From Rutpela maculata (Eukaryota; Arthropoda; Insecta; Coleoptera; Cerambycidae), in NCBI GenBank assembly GCA_936432065.2, contig OW386293.2, positions 60,323,063 to 60,387,062 of the forward strand: a stretch of 64,000 bases of DNA. The letters are read 5' to 3'. The notes under the pieces were generated by a model. That model was given only the letters and a program-made list of their open reading frames with translations, searched no databases and was not told the DNA's origin. The first letter of the stretch is position 1, and every line of letters starts with the position of its first letter. This document shows positions 30,195-42,236 of this stretch, piece by piece. The position numbers and the translations under genes are program-made.

Positions 30195-31225
30195 TACTGA
30201 ATTTAACCTTGGAGATGGCTAACCTAGTATTGAATTTGAGGAAATTTCTGGCTTTGTCACTGCCATGTATTATGATTTCTGGTGGCTAGGATGTATACTA
30301 AGTAAAAATGATGAAACAAAGGAGGTGACAATCAGTTTTACTTCCACATCCAGTGGAAGTATAGTAAAGACAAAAACATTTTTGAACATTTTTGTTGTTC
30401 AAATAGGCTAAGAATGTCATGAAACGTCGAGACTTTAAGTTTCATCGAAAAAAAAATTCTGTCCGTCTGTAACTTTTTTTGTGCGCACGATTACTCTGCA
30501 ACCGTTTAAGGTATTGACTTGAAATTTGGTACACGTATGTACTTTAACGGGATCTGGAACTAAATTATATTTTCATCTTATTCCGTCGAAGGGTTGGGGG
30601 GTAAATTAGGGTAAATGGGGGATAAATAGGTAAATCAAGCAGGTAAGAGTCCATAAAATTGGTATTTAGTATATACAAGAGAAACCAAGGTCTCAAAAAA
30701 TTGTTTGGCATTAGCCACCTCATTACCACCCCTTCTTAATTAATTAAGGGGATGAAAAAAATTGTGATTTAGTGTGTGTATAAGAACCAAAAACCTCAAA
30801 ATATTTTTTACTTCATCCACCCCGAGATCCACCCCCACTACCCCCTCCCCTATCACCACCCCTACCCCACTACCGGTGTGGGATATCGTTTTATGGGTTT
30901 TTGGAGTAGACGATTTCAAATATTATATTATTAAAGTTTCATAAACAATTTTTTCCACATACAAAATTTCTTCGTTGTGAGAGACTTGGACAGAAAATCT
31001 GGATGTGGAAGTAGTGATTCCTTGGGCAGCGGTTTTTTACATCCAATTGGTTCTTCCCGATCATTTCTGTATGCAAATAAACCCGACGTTTTAAATGTCA
31101 ACCCAAAAACAATACTACTTAAAGTGGATCCTGTCACTGAAACGGAATGGTCTACAAGCTTAGTCAAGCTGAAATGGCATTATCTGATTCGGCTTCAAAA
31201 TTGTATAAAAAATAACAATTATTAA
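30195..31225 (+). pseudogene. Coding fragment split by a Family 1 element, left copy
   Basis: The frame reads ISGFVTAMYYDFWWLGCILS...TKEVTISF up to 30337. After the Family 1 insertion it resumes as LHPIGSSRSFLYANKPDVLN and KVDPVTETEWST, ending at a TAA near 31225. Joined, it resembles the C-terminal WW.(A/G)x(I/V)...FLHP.G...F.(Y/W)P domain found in many uncharacterised arthropod and cnidarian proteins, often transposon-associated. That resemblance is from memory. AATAAATG follows at 31253. Confidence 0.6.
30338..31033 (-). mobile_element. Family 1 element, complete copy, left arm
   Basis: Complete at about 696 bp. On the plus strand it begins ACTTCCACATCCAGTGGAAG (palindromic end) and ends CCTTGGGCAGCGG. 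The flanks are AGTTTT and TTTTTTACATCC: removing the element and one TTTT restores an open frame across the site. This defines the ends and a likely 4-bp TTTT/AAAA target duplication. Confidence 0.8.
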
Positions 31226-31393
31226 ACAAAAAATTTTTGTATTGGGTACCACCAATAAATGTTCTTTTACGTACAACATATTTCATTGTATATTACCCAT
31301 TTAGTATTTAATTATGCTTATTACCGGATTCATGTTGTCATGTATGACAAAAGTGGTTGTGGCAGGGAAACGTGGGGAGGAGGGACTCTTTTG

Positions 31394-31425
<32 letters not shown>

Positions 31426-31426
31426 G
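31394..31426. repeat. (TA)n microsatellite, short allele
   Basis: About 33 bp, interrupted by one G. The matching tract in the other arm (50441-50514) is about 74 bp and uninterrupted. Confidence 0.9.
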
Positions 31427-31703
31427 TAAATTCAAAATCAAAAATTGCAAAATAAAATATTAAACTTTGCGATTAGTGTCTTGAAAGTACACATTGTCCT
31501 AAAATAATATTTTTTGTACAATTTTTCCGTTGTTGCCCCATTTTGAAATTGTATGCAATGGTAGATATGACCATTAGGGACAAATACAATTTTTTAAATA
31601 ATTTTCAAAAATATACTTTTTGAGAATAATTACTTTTACATTTGTGACCTTGACCTCGACCTTTAAATTTGAGGTTGCAACATTTTTTAACCTCAAATAG
31701 AAA

Positions 31704-32005
31704 AATATCGTTTAAACACCATAAATTGACGTTTGTCCCACCCTTGTATCTCTCACCATTTTGGAGATATTGTGATTTAAAAATCCCTATTTTCCAAAAA
31801 TACTAACTTTCTTTTAACTTTCAAAGACGTATTACTCAAAAACCAATAATCAAAAAAAATTAAAAAATTGAAATTTTCATGTTATTGACAGGTACAATAC
31901 AAAAATTTTATTAGTCCAGAAAAGAGCAATAAGAGTTATCACAAATTCGAAAAATCATGAATCGTGTAGAACATTATTTAAATCATTAGGTATATTAACA
32001 TTAAC

Positions 32006-32010
<5 letters not shown>
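31704..32010 (+). repeat. 305-bp segment present three times, with RT thumb fragment
   Basis: The segment starts ATATCGTTTAAACACC and ends at ACATTAACGAATATA. Copies: here, inverted at the inner end of the right arm (49859-50165), and direct at 56129-56436. Its last 120 bp encode LLVQKRAIRVITNSKNHESC and FKSLGILTLTNLYIYI, a non-LTR reverse transcriptase thumb fragment. Each copy ends in a long (TA)n tract. Confidence 0.8.

Positions 32011-32069
<59 letters not shown>
32008..32069. repeat. (TA)n tract at inner edge of the left arm
   Basis: About 62 bp of uninterrupted TA. It begins where the RT fragment encodes LYIYI, and the inverted duplication ends within it. Confidence 0.95.
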
Positions 32070-32072
<3 letters not shown>

Positions 32073-33034
32073 AAACTGAACGTTCAGGCACCAAATTCAC
32101 ATATATATGGACGGAGTGGCACCTATATATACGTTCTGGCACCAGATCGAGGTGCCAGAACGTTTTATCGCATATTTGAACTTCTAAACATCATAACATC
32201 CTTCCCACAAAATTTCAAGATGGAGCTACTTGGTCGATTTTTCTATAAAAACTGGATTTTGGTTCAACCGTATAATCTGCAGAGGGCGCGCCAACCACTG
32301 ATGTCTAACCGTACTTAGTGGCACCATGCATTTGCGCTTGATTCCCGATATTTAAAATGACTTTCTGGCACCTCAGGGTTTCTACGGCTAGTGAATTTAA
32401 AATCATATTATAGATGGAAGGAAATCCGATAAATTTTTCGGGTTCCTAAGTAGTTTAAATTAAATCTAATTTGAAAGAAATTAAGAAAACATTCAATTAC
32501 TTACGGAACTACATCTCGACGTCGTTCTAAGCATTTGATGTCCAGGACAGGAGATATAGTATAAAAAAAGTTACGTTTTCGTTACAACTTTGCAACTTTT
32601 TTTTAAACAATAAAACTATCATTAAAATCGGAAAAACGGTTAAGAAATAAATTAACTTCAAAACATGACAAATTTTGAATGATGCGATCATTTTGTCCGT
32701 GGGTATATTATATAAGACATTACACAGAATATTAAAAATTGTAAAGAAATCACAGTACATTACATTTATGGTACATGCGACAATGCCCTCTAATCATCGT
32801 TTTCTTAATGCCTTTGTCGACAAAGTAACCGTAGTTTACATTATTTCTCGTTTTGAAATCTACAAACCCCTTTATCGTATTATAACTCTGTGAACTGCCT
32901 ATTGAGGTCAAATTCCTGGGCAGGTAAAAAATATGTGATGGCTTCTCTTAATTTATATCTAATATTAGCTGATTTATTTACTTATTGTTTTTAATATAAT
33001 TAAAAATCTTTAGCTGTACTTTCTTCATATTCTA
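32070..33034. other. Spacer, left edge
   Basis: The first 100 bp carry repeated GGCACC/GGTGCC motifs around ACGTTCTGGCACC and GGTGCCAGAACG. Similar motifs occur at the opposite edge of the spacer (49355-49470). The remainder is AT-rich without recognised genes. Confidence 0.4.
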
Positions 33035-33481
33035 TACAGGGTGTCAGAAAATATTGGTAACAAATTTCTGGTACAAATTATATCCGAAAAAATTTGAAAA
33101 AAAGTGCCGCAATGCCCGCAAATGCTTCCTAATTGAGCTACAGCACTAATTAAAAATATTAAAAAAGGTCATCTTTCATTTTAATCGAAAAACTAACCGC
33201 TTGTGAGAAAAATCGTGTAAATGAGAAAACACGATGTGCTTCAAGTTTTCACGTAACAATTAAGTCAAGTAGAGTAACAATAAGCTCATTGTTAATTTAT
33301 TTTCATTGCCATTATTTAATTTAAAAAAAAATGAAAATAGCAGAATACCAGTTTTTGGGTTCAATCTTCAAAGGCCTTTGAGTCCATAAGGAAGCATTAG
33401 CTGACATATTTATATAAATTTTCTTTCATATTTTTGCATGTAGAATCGGCACCAGACCGGTATTACCGGACACCCTGTATA
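33035..33481. mobile_element. MITE with CTATACAGGGTGTC termini
   Basis: The left end CTATACAGGGTGTCAGAAAA and right end GACACCCTGTATAG are inverted over at least 14 bp. The interior of about 420 bp is AT-rich and lacks a transposase. Confidence 0.75.
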
Positions 33482-34230
33482 GCCGAACAACGAGACCACT
33501 GAATTCGACACATGCTATGTAACTCTCAAACACACAAAAACAGACAGTTAACTCTTATTAACACACACACACACACCCATACACACCACATTACATATTT
33601 TTGAGGTCGTGCTTTGATTGGGAATTGGCAAATTTTCGCATTTTTTATGTTGAAACTCCTCTATATCTTTCATTCATAATAGTAAAAACTTGATATTTTA
33701 GTATTACTATTTAATATTTTTTTAGGATTACCTTTCTTTTTCCCATGGTGTATGCAAAAAGTATATTTGTCTTGAAAATATGACTGAATAATAAATTAAT
33801 ATTAATGGAAGCGATCACTTTGTGTAGTTTACAGCGGAAAATGTGATCGAATTAACTCTTTTATTTTTCAAAATAACTGCATACTGTAACCGAGTATCTA
33901 TAATGGAATGAGTAAATATTTTATTTGTAGTGTTTTTATATATAATGTATATAAAATTCGTGTTTTTTCGCAGTTTTTAAACATCTCTAGTTATATAGAA
34001 TAATAAACTAAAATAAATAAAAACTAGAATGTCCGTTATGAAATTGCGAAGAAAACTCGATGAGCCCGAACTTTTTGTCAATATGTTAAGTTGCAAAAAA
34101 TTTAAACAAGATAATTCTTTAGCAATTGATTATAACTTACGTAATAATGCATATATTTTTACTCTCTCCTACTCCAATATATTTCTAACCTAAATAAATC
34201 ATCCTGTCAAAATTTAAGTCCAAAAAATAA
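33482..34230. other. Spacer DNA with (CA)n
   Basis: A (CA)n run is at about 33562-33580. Otherwise it is AT-rich sequence with no exon or repeat I recognise. Confidence 0.4.
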
Positions 34231-36372
34231 CACCGGCACACACAAAAAAAGTCGAGTGCGAGAAGGCAGGCCCCATGTAATATGTATTCCCATGAATTTT
34301 AACCTGCTGAACACGAATTCGATGTCCGTTTTGCCCGATTGGCTCTTGTATTTTCCTAACCTCAAAAAAACCTTAAAAATGCCCGAAAAACCTCAAACAA
34401 GTAAATAAAAGGCTTAAATGAGCTGACCACCATTTCCGTGCATATTATGGGGCACGATCGAATATCTTGTAAAATCCTTATTTAGGATGAAAACGTATCC
34501 AAAAATGACTGAATCATAGCCCGAAATTGACTTTGCTCTACATAATATCTGAACATATAATTTCCGACGTATTTGCAACGTGCTGAACACAATACAGAAG
34601 TCAGAATTAAAGCGCAATCTGCAAACTTCATAGAGAAATATCACTTCAGCATAAACTCTCATCAACCCTAGTGAGCGGAGATGGGTAACTTTTAAATTTT
34701 CAAGTATCCTAAGGAAAATATTACTGAACAATGAAATTTTTCAAAGTTTGCTCTATTGAGAGAGGAATATCGTTTGGACTTAACATTTACCTACACCCTC
34801 CCTTGATGATTTTTTACTTTTTTTTTTCTTAGAGCTGTTCTAAACATATGTATAGTTTTCTTTATTCTGTTTGTTTGTCATATGCAATTTGTTTCTTTTT
34901 CTATTCTTGCGACTAGGACACCTCCACATAGTGACGGCGGGCAAAGATTTATTTCGACTAAGTTCCTAGGTAAAAAAATGCCTTCATGGCAGAAGTAGAG
35001 ACACAGTTTACGATGCAGGGGAGGGAAACCCTAGTATCGGCGGCAGGTCAGGTTGAGAAAGCGGGACTGCGGGCGTCATCATGCAACCGCAGCTCTAGTG
35101 AAGTAAGAAACTTGCCTTCCTATGAGTATAGGGCTACAAAAAATTTTGCACAACTGTGTAAATAATGTGAATTCCTTCTGTTTTGTTTGTAGTAAAATCG
35201 AGGGTCCGAAAAATCGAAAAAAAATCAGCGATAAAATAAAAAATATTTATCTAAAATCTATATATGATAGGTTTAAGTATATTCATCAAGTGTTCTTTTC
35301 CTTGTGTAAAATATTTTCCAAAGTCTTTTTCTCTTTTTCTGTATGAGCTAGAACGAACATCACTTGATACTAAATTGTCTTTTTTCATAATTGCCGCAAA
35401 ATATTCTTCCCTACCATTAGATAGACCAAGATTTCTAACAACATTATTAAGTTTATCATTTCACCAAATATTGGGAGTTTTAATTCTTATCGAACACTCA
35501 TATTCACTGTCATCTTCTTGACTTTCGGAACAATCAGTTTCCATTAACCCTTTTTTAGCATTAATTCCGGAAACATTTGTATTGCTAAAAAATAACACTC
35601 TTCACGGATTCCAGGCTCCTTCGATATCATTGGATTTTTATATTTTACTTTTTAACGTTCTTTCCATTTGTCCAACATCTTATAACATATGATGCAAGGT
35701 ATCATGGAAAACCTTTATCCACTATTTCCATACTATAACATTTTAGATAAATATTTTTTATTTTATCGTCGAATTTACTAAAAACAAGGCAAGAATTTTA
35801 CACAAAGAACTTTAAACCGAGAACTCTAGATGTAACATATTCTGAGACAGGAACTTTACACAAAGAACTCTGAACCAAGAACTCTAAATCTTAATAGTTC
35901 TTGCCTTAGGAACTTAACAGTCTTGTCTTAATTTATAATAGGTTTAAGTTTTTGGTTTAAAGTTCTTGTCTCAGGTTATGTTGGGTTAACAATTCTTAGT
36001 TTAAACTTCTTGGTTTAAAGCTCTTAGCTCTTGTCTTAGGTTATGTTAGTTTTAAAGTTCTTGGTTTAAGCTTTTAATTTATTTGTTTTGGATTTTTAGG
36101 CATTTTTTGAGGTTATGTTAAAATTCCCAACTGATCTGCTAATTTCGACCTCATATTCAGTTTCAGCGCCCCAAATTACGTATAGATATAGTGATCAGCT
36201 CATTTAAGCTTTTTATTTACTCGTTTTGGGCATTTTTAAGGTGTTTTTTGAGGTCACCAAAAATGCAAGATCCAATCGGGCAAAACGGACATCAGATTCG
36301 TATTCAGCGGGTCAAAATGCATGGGAATACATAGGCCTTCTCGCATTCGACTTTTTTTGTGTGTGCCTGTGT
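34231..36372. mobile_element. 2.1-kb element with long terminal inverted repeats
   Basis: The left end ACACCGGCACACACAAAAAA and right end (reverse complement of TTTTTGTGTGTGCCTGTGT) are inverted. Inverted similarity continues for about 200 bp (GAGAAGGC, CCGTTTTGCCCGATTGG, AAATAAAAGGCTTAAATGAGCTGA). The interior has a GC-rich patch (34920-35110) and a block rich in AAGAACTCT/AGTTCTTG in both orientations (35790-36070). No transposase frame longer than about 100 codons is seen, so it is a non-autonomous DNA transposon. Confidence 0.75.
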
Positions 36373-36426
36373 AATGAACAAAAGAATAATAAAGTAGTAA
36401 ATTAAATCGTCAATTGTTCAAGTAGT

Positions 36427-37421
36427 CCATGTAAAACGCGGGGTTTGACGCTCGGAATGCCCCCATCATCGGGACTACTTTTATTTCATGTTTTTTGAGT
36501 CTCTGATCACGGAAATCAGTCCCGCGGCTCTAAAAATAGTGCATTACCCCTAAAAATGCCAAAAACCACCCCTTTTGGGAATAATACTGTAAAATAATGT
36601 TATGAATGTGCTAACTGTAATGACATTTTGCCAGTTCAGTAAGTTCATCTAAAGTAAGGATAAATTTTATGCTGAGGGGGTGAAAATACCCCTAAATTGA
36701 CGTAAAATGGAAAAATGATTGAATTTTTTTTATTCACTTTTTTATTTAAATTTAGATAAATGGGGATTGCATAATGAAGAAAATTTTTTTTCAACCCTTC
36801 AGGGGTGAAAACTGTAAAAATGATTGAATTCTTTTTATTCACTTTTTGATTTAAATTTAGGTGAATGGGGATTGTATAATGAAGAAAATTTTTTCCCACC
36901 TATCAGGTGGTGAAAACTACCCCTGTATCGCCTTTAAATTGAACTAACGCTTAGACATTAAGTAGATATGTATACTTTTCAGTTTGCTTGTAATTTCTGA
37001 TAAACTTCCGTCGAAAAAAATATCACAAAACTTTTTCACCCCCGTCAGGGGTAGTTTTCACCCCTGACGGGTTGGAAAAAAATTTTCTTCATTATAAAAT
37101 CCCCATTCATCTAAATTTAAATCAAAAAGTGAATAAAAAAAAAAATTCAATCATTTTTCCATTTTACGTCAATTTAGGGGAAGTTTCACCCCCTCTATAA
37201 AATTTGTCCTTAATTTAGATGAACATACTGAACTGGCAAAATATCATTACAATTAGCACATTCATAACATTATTTTACAGTATTATTCCCAAAAGGTTTT
37301 TGGCATTTTTAGAGGTGACGCACTATTTTCGTGATCAGCGACCCAAAAAACATGGGGTAAAAGTAGTCCCGATGAGGGGGACATTCCGAGCGTCAAACTC
37401 CGCGTTTTACATAGACTAAAG
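36427..37421. mobile_element. Family 2 foldback element, copy 2, complete
   Basis: Ends GTCCATGTAAAACGCGGGG and CCGCGTTTTACATAGAC are inverted. The arms of about 480 bp share GGGGTTTGACGCTCGGAATG, GTTATGAATGTGCTAA and CAACCCTTCAGGGGTGAAA in opposite orientation, meeting near 36930. The left arm has a short internal duplication at 36700-36900. Confidence 0.8.
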
Positions 37422-40400
37422 TGGACGAGTCGTAGAAAAACAACATATATTTCTTTCAGAATGTAGATTTTTTTCATGTAATTTTCAGTGGTATTGAAAA
37501 AACTGTATTTTAAACAAATGCATATTTTCGCGCAAACAAAATCTTTTATCTCTGTTCTCAATGGGCATAGAAAAAAAAACAGATTTTTTAAATTGTTTCT
37601 TTTTTGTACATTTTTGATGCATAATAATAAATTTAATTTTCGAATAGAGTTTTGATTTGTTCAAAAAAGATAATTTAAAGAAAAGCAAGAAATTACTTTA
37701 AATATTTCAAAAAACAATGTAGGTTATTAAACCTAATAAAAAGTACATGAAAAAACCTTTATTGTAAAAAAAAAGATGTACGACTTGATGCATTTACAAT
37801 CGACCATTCAATTTTCGACAGCTATTTTTTTTAGGCGTTCGCCTTAATATTATGCCATGATGATTTGCTCAACTAGAAGCGTTATTTCCTAAAATTTCGT
37901 TGAAATGTATGTATTATTACTTAAGTCACCGTCAATTGTTTAAAGGCTATCGATTTTAATTGTCTTAATTTTTTCGACAAATCGACGAGAAGGGTTCGGC
38001 ACATCTGGTTTTCATCGCAATTTCATAATAAACACTCTCGTTTGTTGTTTATTGTGATATGACCTATACAACCAGAGGTAGCTAAGAAAAAAGACGAAAT
38101 ACTCTACTTTAAACATTGTTTTGTTTACTCAAATACCGTCCGGAACTTAGATTGAATCAAAAACTTTTTGTTGCACCAAATAAAATCCATAGGTTTTTAT
38201 GTAGATAAAAGGCGCTTAAATAAAATTAGGTTGTATGACATCGTTATCAACCTTAATTTAACCTTTTATTACACTGTAATAATTAACTAAGTTTTTAAAG
38301 TTATTTGAATGTATTTTAATTTGTATGCATAATTTCACATTCGTATAATAGTCTCTTTTTTGTATTGTTTTGAGGAAATGCTTGCCCTGTATGACTGATA
38401 TGCTCTAATTTCTTACAAATGTTCGAAATTTGAAATAAAAATTTTCAGTCTACAGTCATCATGTTTAATATGTATTAGCATTCGGTATCACACGAATGCA
38501 ACTTTCATTATTAAAAACACCTCAATAGCATTTTGAAGTTAAATTGATAGATCCTTCAATCTACGTAAAAGTACTTTCGAACCTTATAGACACACTATAT
38601 TATATAGTTTTGATATCCTATATATCTTGATATTTTTGTATAGTAATATTTTGCTCTACAATTATAATAAACACAGTTTATGTAAAACCTGATCATTTGT
38701 ACGCCTCTGGCTATCGCCCTGTATGGCGGATACTTATGGCCCAATTTCAACAGGGAGTATTTTACCACACTATTTTACATACGCGCCAAAGAAATAATTA
38801 TTTTAAGTCTAATAGAAGTTATCGTGTTTACAAGAAACGATCTACACACACATACATTCGATATGAAACGGATTTCTGTACGATTTTTTTTTTCTACTAT
38901 GATTATTATAATTTTTTTTTTGGTTAAAATATACCTATCTGATTAAATCAAATAGGTATAATAATAAAGTAATGTGAATAGGTATTTAATAGCAAAATTT
39001 AATAAAGTAATGTGAATAGGTATTTAATAGCAAAATTCATTTCATAAACGAGTTCATAAGATGAGAATTTTAGGGCCAATAAAGCCATAAATTCATTTTC
39101 TACGCCATGCTTTAAGCTGTTCAATTGCCAACAGAAAAGGTTAGCAAAGATAATATTTTACAATTACAACAGTATCCAAGTAGAGGGATGCTCTTAAAAA
39201 TAAAGTTAACCATCAACATGTGTTGCTAGTAAAATCTACTAGAAATTCAAATATTTCTCTCTCGATTCTAGTAATTGCATCTCAAAAATAAAAATACCAA
39301 ATTGTTCCCAATAAAATTTGAAATAAATAAAACTTCTAAATCAACTTTCTAATAATTTGTTAATTTACAAAAAATATATATTTTTTACAATTTACTTTTT
39401 TGAATAATATAAAGAATATGATGTAATAATAATAATACACAAATCATTAATAGGAGTATTCCCTTTTATCGAGCTAAACATTGATGTCTAATTTTAATGC
39501 AAAATATTTATTTAAACAGCTGAAAATAAAAAAGACTTCGAAATTTCAGTTGATTAATGTTTAAATGCACCGACTCATAGAAGCGCATTTTTTTAAATAT
39601 AAGTTGTTTTAATGTATTTTGCAGCACAATTAAGAACATGTTTTTTTTTAATTTAAACATTTTTTTTGGAATTTGCTTATAATTTTCACAGTTGTAATTA
39701 TAAACAAATTTTAATAAGTCTGGATTTTTATGAAATCAAAAACAGTCAAGAATTATGAATGTAGATGAATAAACCACCATCTGAAAATTTGGGATTGATT
39801 TACTTGAATTTGGGCCCGAGATACGTTAATTTTTGTGTTTTGGTGTCTTATAAATAAAAAAATTCATATTTCTTCTTCTCTAAAGTTAGTCCTCAATGTT
39901 TTGGTCTCACTTTCTAAAATTCCAAACTAATTCCAAAAAAATCGTTTAAATGAAGATGAAAAGAGTTTTTCTTATTACCATCATCAAATATTTGTAAAAT
40001 TGTATATATAAAAAAAATAATTGCCTTCTTACGAGTCTACGCACTTAAATAATAAATGACTGATATTTCAAAATCTTTTTAGATCTTTAGTCGTTTAAAT
40101 AAATATTTTGCGCTATTTGGTAAGAAGGTGTACCTGCAAATTTTTTTATTTCTTTTATAATTACAATTCACATTTTTTAAAATGTCTCCCCGTAAATTTT
40201 AGCAGTTTTGGATAAGGAACAGAAAAATAAAATATTTCTAAGAAACCGATTAGATACCTTTCGATTTATATTCGATATATTTAAAATACTAGCATCCCAA
40301 GAACAATTCAATCTTGGTTTCGACACCTTAAAAAAATGGCCAAGCTTCTCAAGTAAATCTGGAATTAAAAAGTATGTAATGTTTGGTTGATCCATTTAAA

Positions 40401-40456
40401 AAGTCGTACTACATATATCTTTCCTCTGCATTTTCAGTAGTAATTAAGTAAAATCA
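37422..40456. other. Spacer DNA, mostly unassigned
   Basis: AT-rich. A 38-bp tandem duplication (AATAAAGTAATGTGAATAGG unit) lies at 38958-39040. No exon with splice signals or known protein similarity was found. Confidence 0.4.
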
Positions 40457-41651
40457 AGCTAGAAAAAAATAAAAAATACAGACGGATAGATCACATATTT
40501 ATGAACATGTCCTAACAAAATTTATCGTTAAAGCCACGGTTTTCCCGGAAAAAATAGTCAAGTGTAACGTTATAACTCGGAGCGATATCCATGCGTGCAC
40601 GCGCTTGAATACGCATGACTGTGACACCGACGCACTGAATTACATGTCACTAAATCAGAATTTGTTCAATCTATATGAGTGCTGGCTCATTTAAAAGATG
40701 AAAATTGTAGCTTTCTGATGTTTTTTTGTTTCAAACAATACAAGCAAAGGATGGATGGGACAAATATACTTATATATATTCTCACGCCCAAAATTGCAAT
40801 AAACAATATAGAAAAAAATAGAAGCCCTTCAAAAAAATTCTTTCTTCATTGAGAACTGTTAAAAAGTATGTACACTCCATGATTATTATGGTTTATTAAG
40901 TTGTAGTAACGAGGATTAAAAAAAGTACTCTCAAATAATTTTAATTTCCTTGCTTGATGATTTTTTTGATAAATATATATATATTAGAGGCTGTAACTTG
41001 TCAAGAAATTGACCCATTGAAAAAAGTAAAATATCGCTATTTCGGAAAAAAATGTATACTTTTCGAATGTTTAAACACAAAATCGTTTATTTGTATGCAT
41101 TTTTTCGAAAATATGATCAATCAGATCATGATAACAAATTGCGATTTTCACGATCTTATCCTTATAACTATGAAAATATCTTTGATTGTTTAGAATATAA
41201 ATTCTGGAACTTTTCCAATACATTAACAAATGTATAAGGAATCCATTGGATATAGCTGAAATGTGGATAAGTGTACCTGTAATAAATACTATACAGTAAA
41301 GGCACGTGAAAATTCTTGCGAGCGATTCAGCGGCTATGTGTGGTGTCTATATATGCGTCCATAATTATATATTTTCACTCTATACTCACTATTTATCCTC
41401 CCATTCAATAATAAAAATGTCTAAAACGTGTAATCAGAAAGAGAAAAAAAGCTTTATTTTACTCGATAGAACAGCTAAGAATTTTTATAAGTTCCATAGT
41501 GTACATTTAACCGTGCACTGGCCGCGCAGAGTGACAAAATTATTTCACTATTTTTTTTCAGGAATACCGTGGCTTTAGCGATAAATTTTATTAGGACATT
41601 TTTTGTTCAGAAACACGTGGTCTATCCACCTGTATTTTTTCCTACCCTGAC
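40457..41651. mobile_element. 1.2-kb terminal-inverted-repeat element
   Basis: The left segment (40475-40560, with AAAGCCACGGTTTTCC and CCTAACAAAATTTATCG) is inverted at the right (41555-41640, with CCGTGGCTTTAGCGATAAAT). Arms are about 100 bp. The interior is AT-rich without a transposase. Confidence 0.65.
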
Positions 41652-41995
41652 TTAATTTCAAAATTTTGAAAAAATGGATAAAAAATTTTTTTTCACTTTT
41701 TTTTTATGTTCTGCATCCGAGCGAAATGTAAACTTTTCAGGATATTATTCTATACACTTTCACGAACTCATTAAAAAAAAATTATTCAGTTTGCAAATTT
41801 TTGTGGGTTTCACTATAAAATGTTCTGTGTCGTCTGAGCTAAAGGTTACTCTGAATAATCTGTCTGCTTCCTAATAAAACCATAAATCATTGCAACACAT
41901 AATTTTTATTACTCTTTTAATATCAATGTTACTATATCCACCCAAATAGTTAAAATCTGATAATATATGGTATAACTAATATTAGTCCAATCAAT

Positions 41996-42236
41996 AGGTA
42001 CATCCTGAGTATTCTATCAAGTGGTGGGGGTGGCGGGGGTGTGAGTTAGCTGCTATATCTCTTCAAAGTTCAACGTATATATCTCGCGAACCGTTGCTGC
42101 TATGACAAAAATGGTAAGAACTCACTACAAATTGATTTACATGCTTATTTTCGTAGAACTAACCGCTCAAATATTGCTGCTAACGCACACCCCCGCCGCC
42201 CCTGCCAACTTTTCAAAATACTCAGGAGGTACCCTC
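41996..42236. mobile_element. 240-bp MITE with GGGGGTG-rich termini
   Basis: The ends GTACATCCTGAGTATTCTAT and AAATACTCAGGAGGTACC are inverted, as are GGTGGCGGGGGTGTG and CACACCCCCGCCGCC. The ~55-bp arms enclose a 130-bp core. Confidence 0.75.

Larger units (their letters stand above)
25785..32010 (+). repeat. Left arm of a giant inverted duplication
   Basis: This 6.2-kb segment reappears reverse-complemented at 49859-56128. Paired features add up to 81911 (for example 26037/55874 and 28293/53618) or 81909 (30977/50932), so there are almost no indels. The proteins of 584, 187, 119 and 107 residues are identical in the two arms. Differences I can see are a G/C change near 31071 (Ala to Pro), a G/A change near 31530, homopolymer lengths, and the (TA)n tract (about 33 bp here, 74 bp on the right). 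Confidence 0.92.

Noticed and set aside
30338..31033. Family 1 as a Helitron
   Set aside because: It has a terminal hairpin, but lacks a 5' TC and a 3' CTRR and appears to make a 4-bp AAAA duplication, which Helitrons do not.
35122..35521. Transposase-like frames inside the 2.1-kb TIR element
   Set aside because: The frames are short and overlapping, with no DDE or helix-turn-helix pattern that I could identify.
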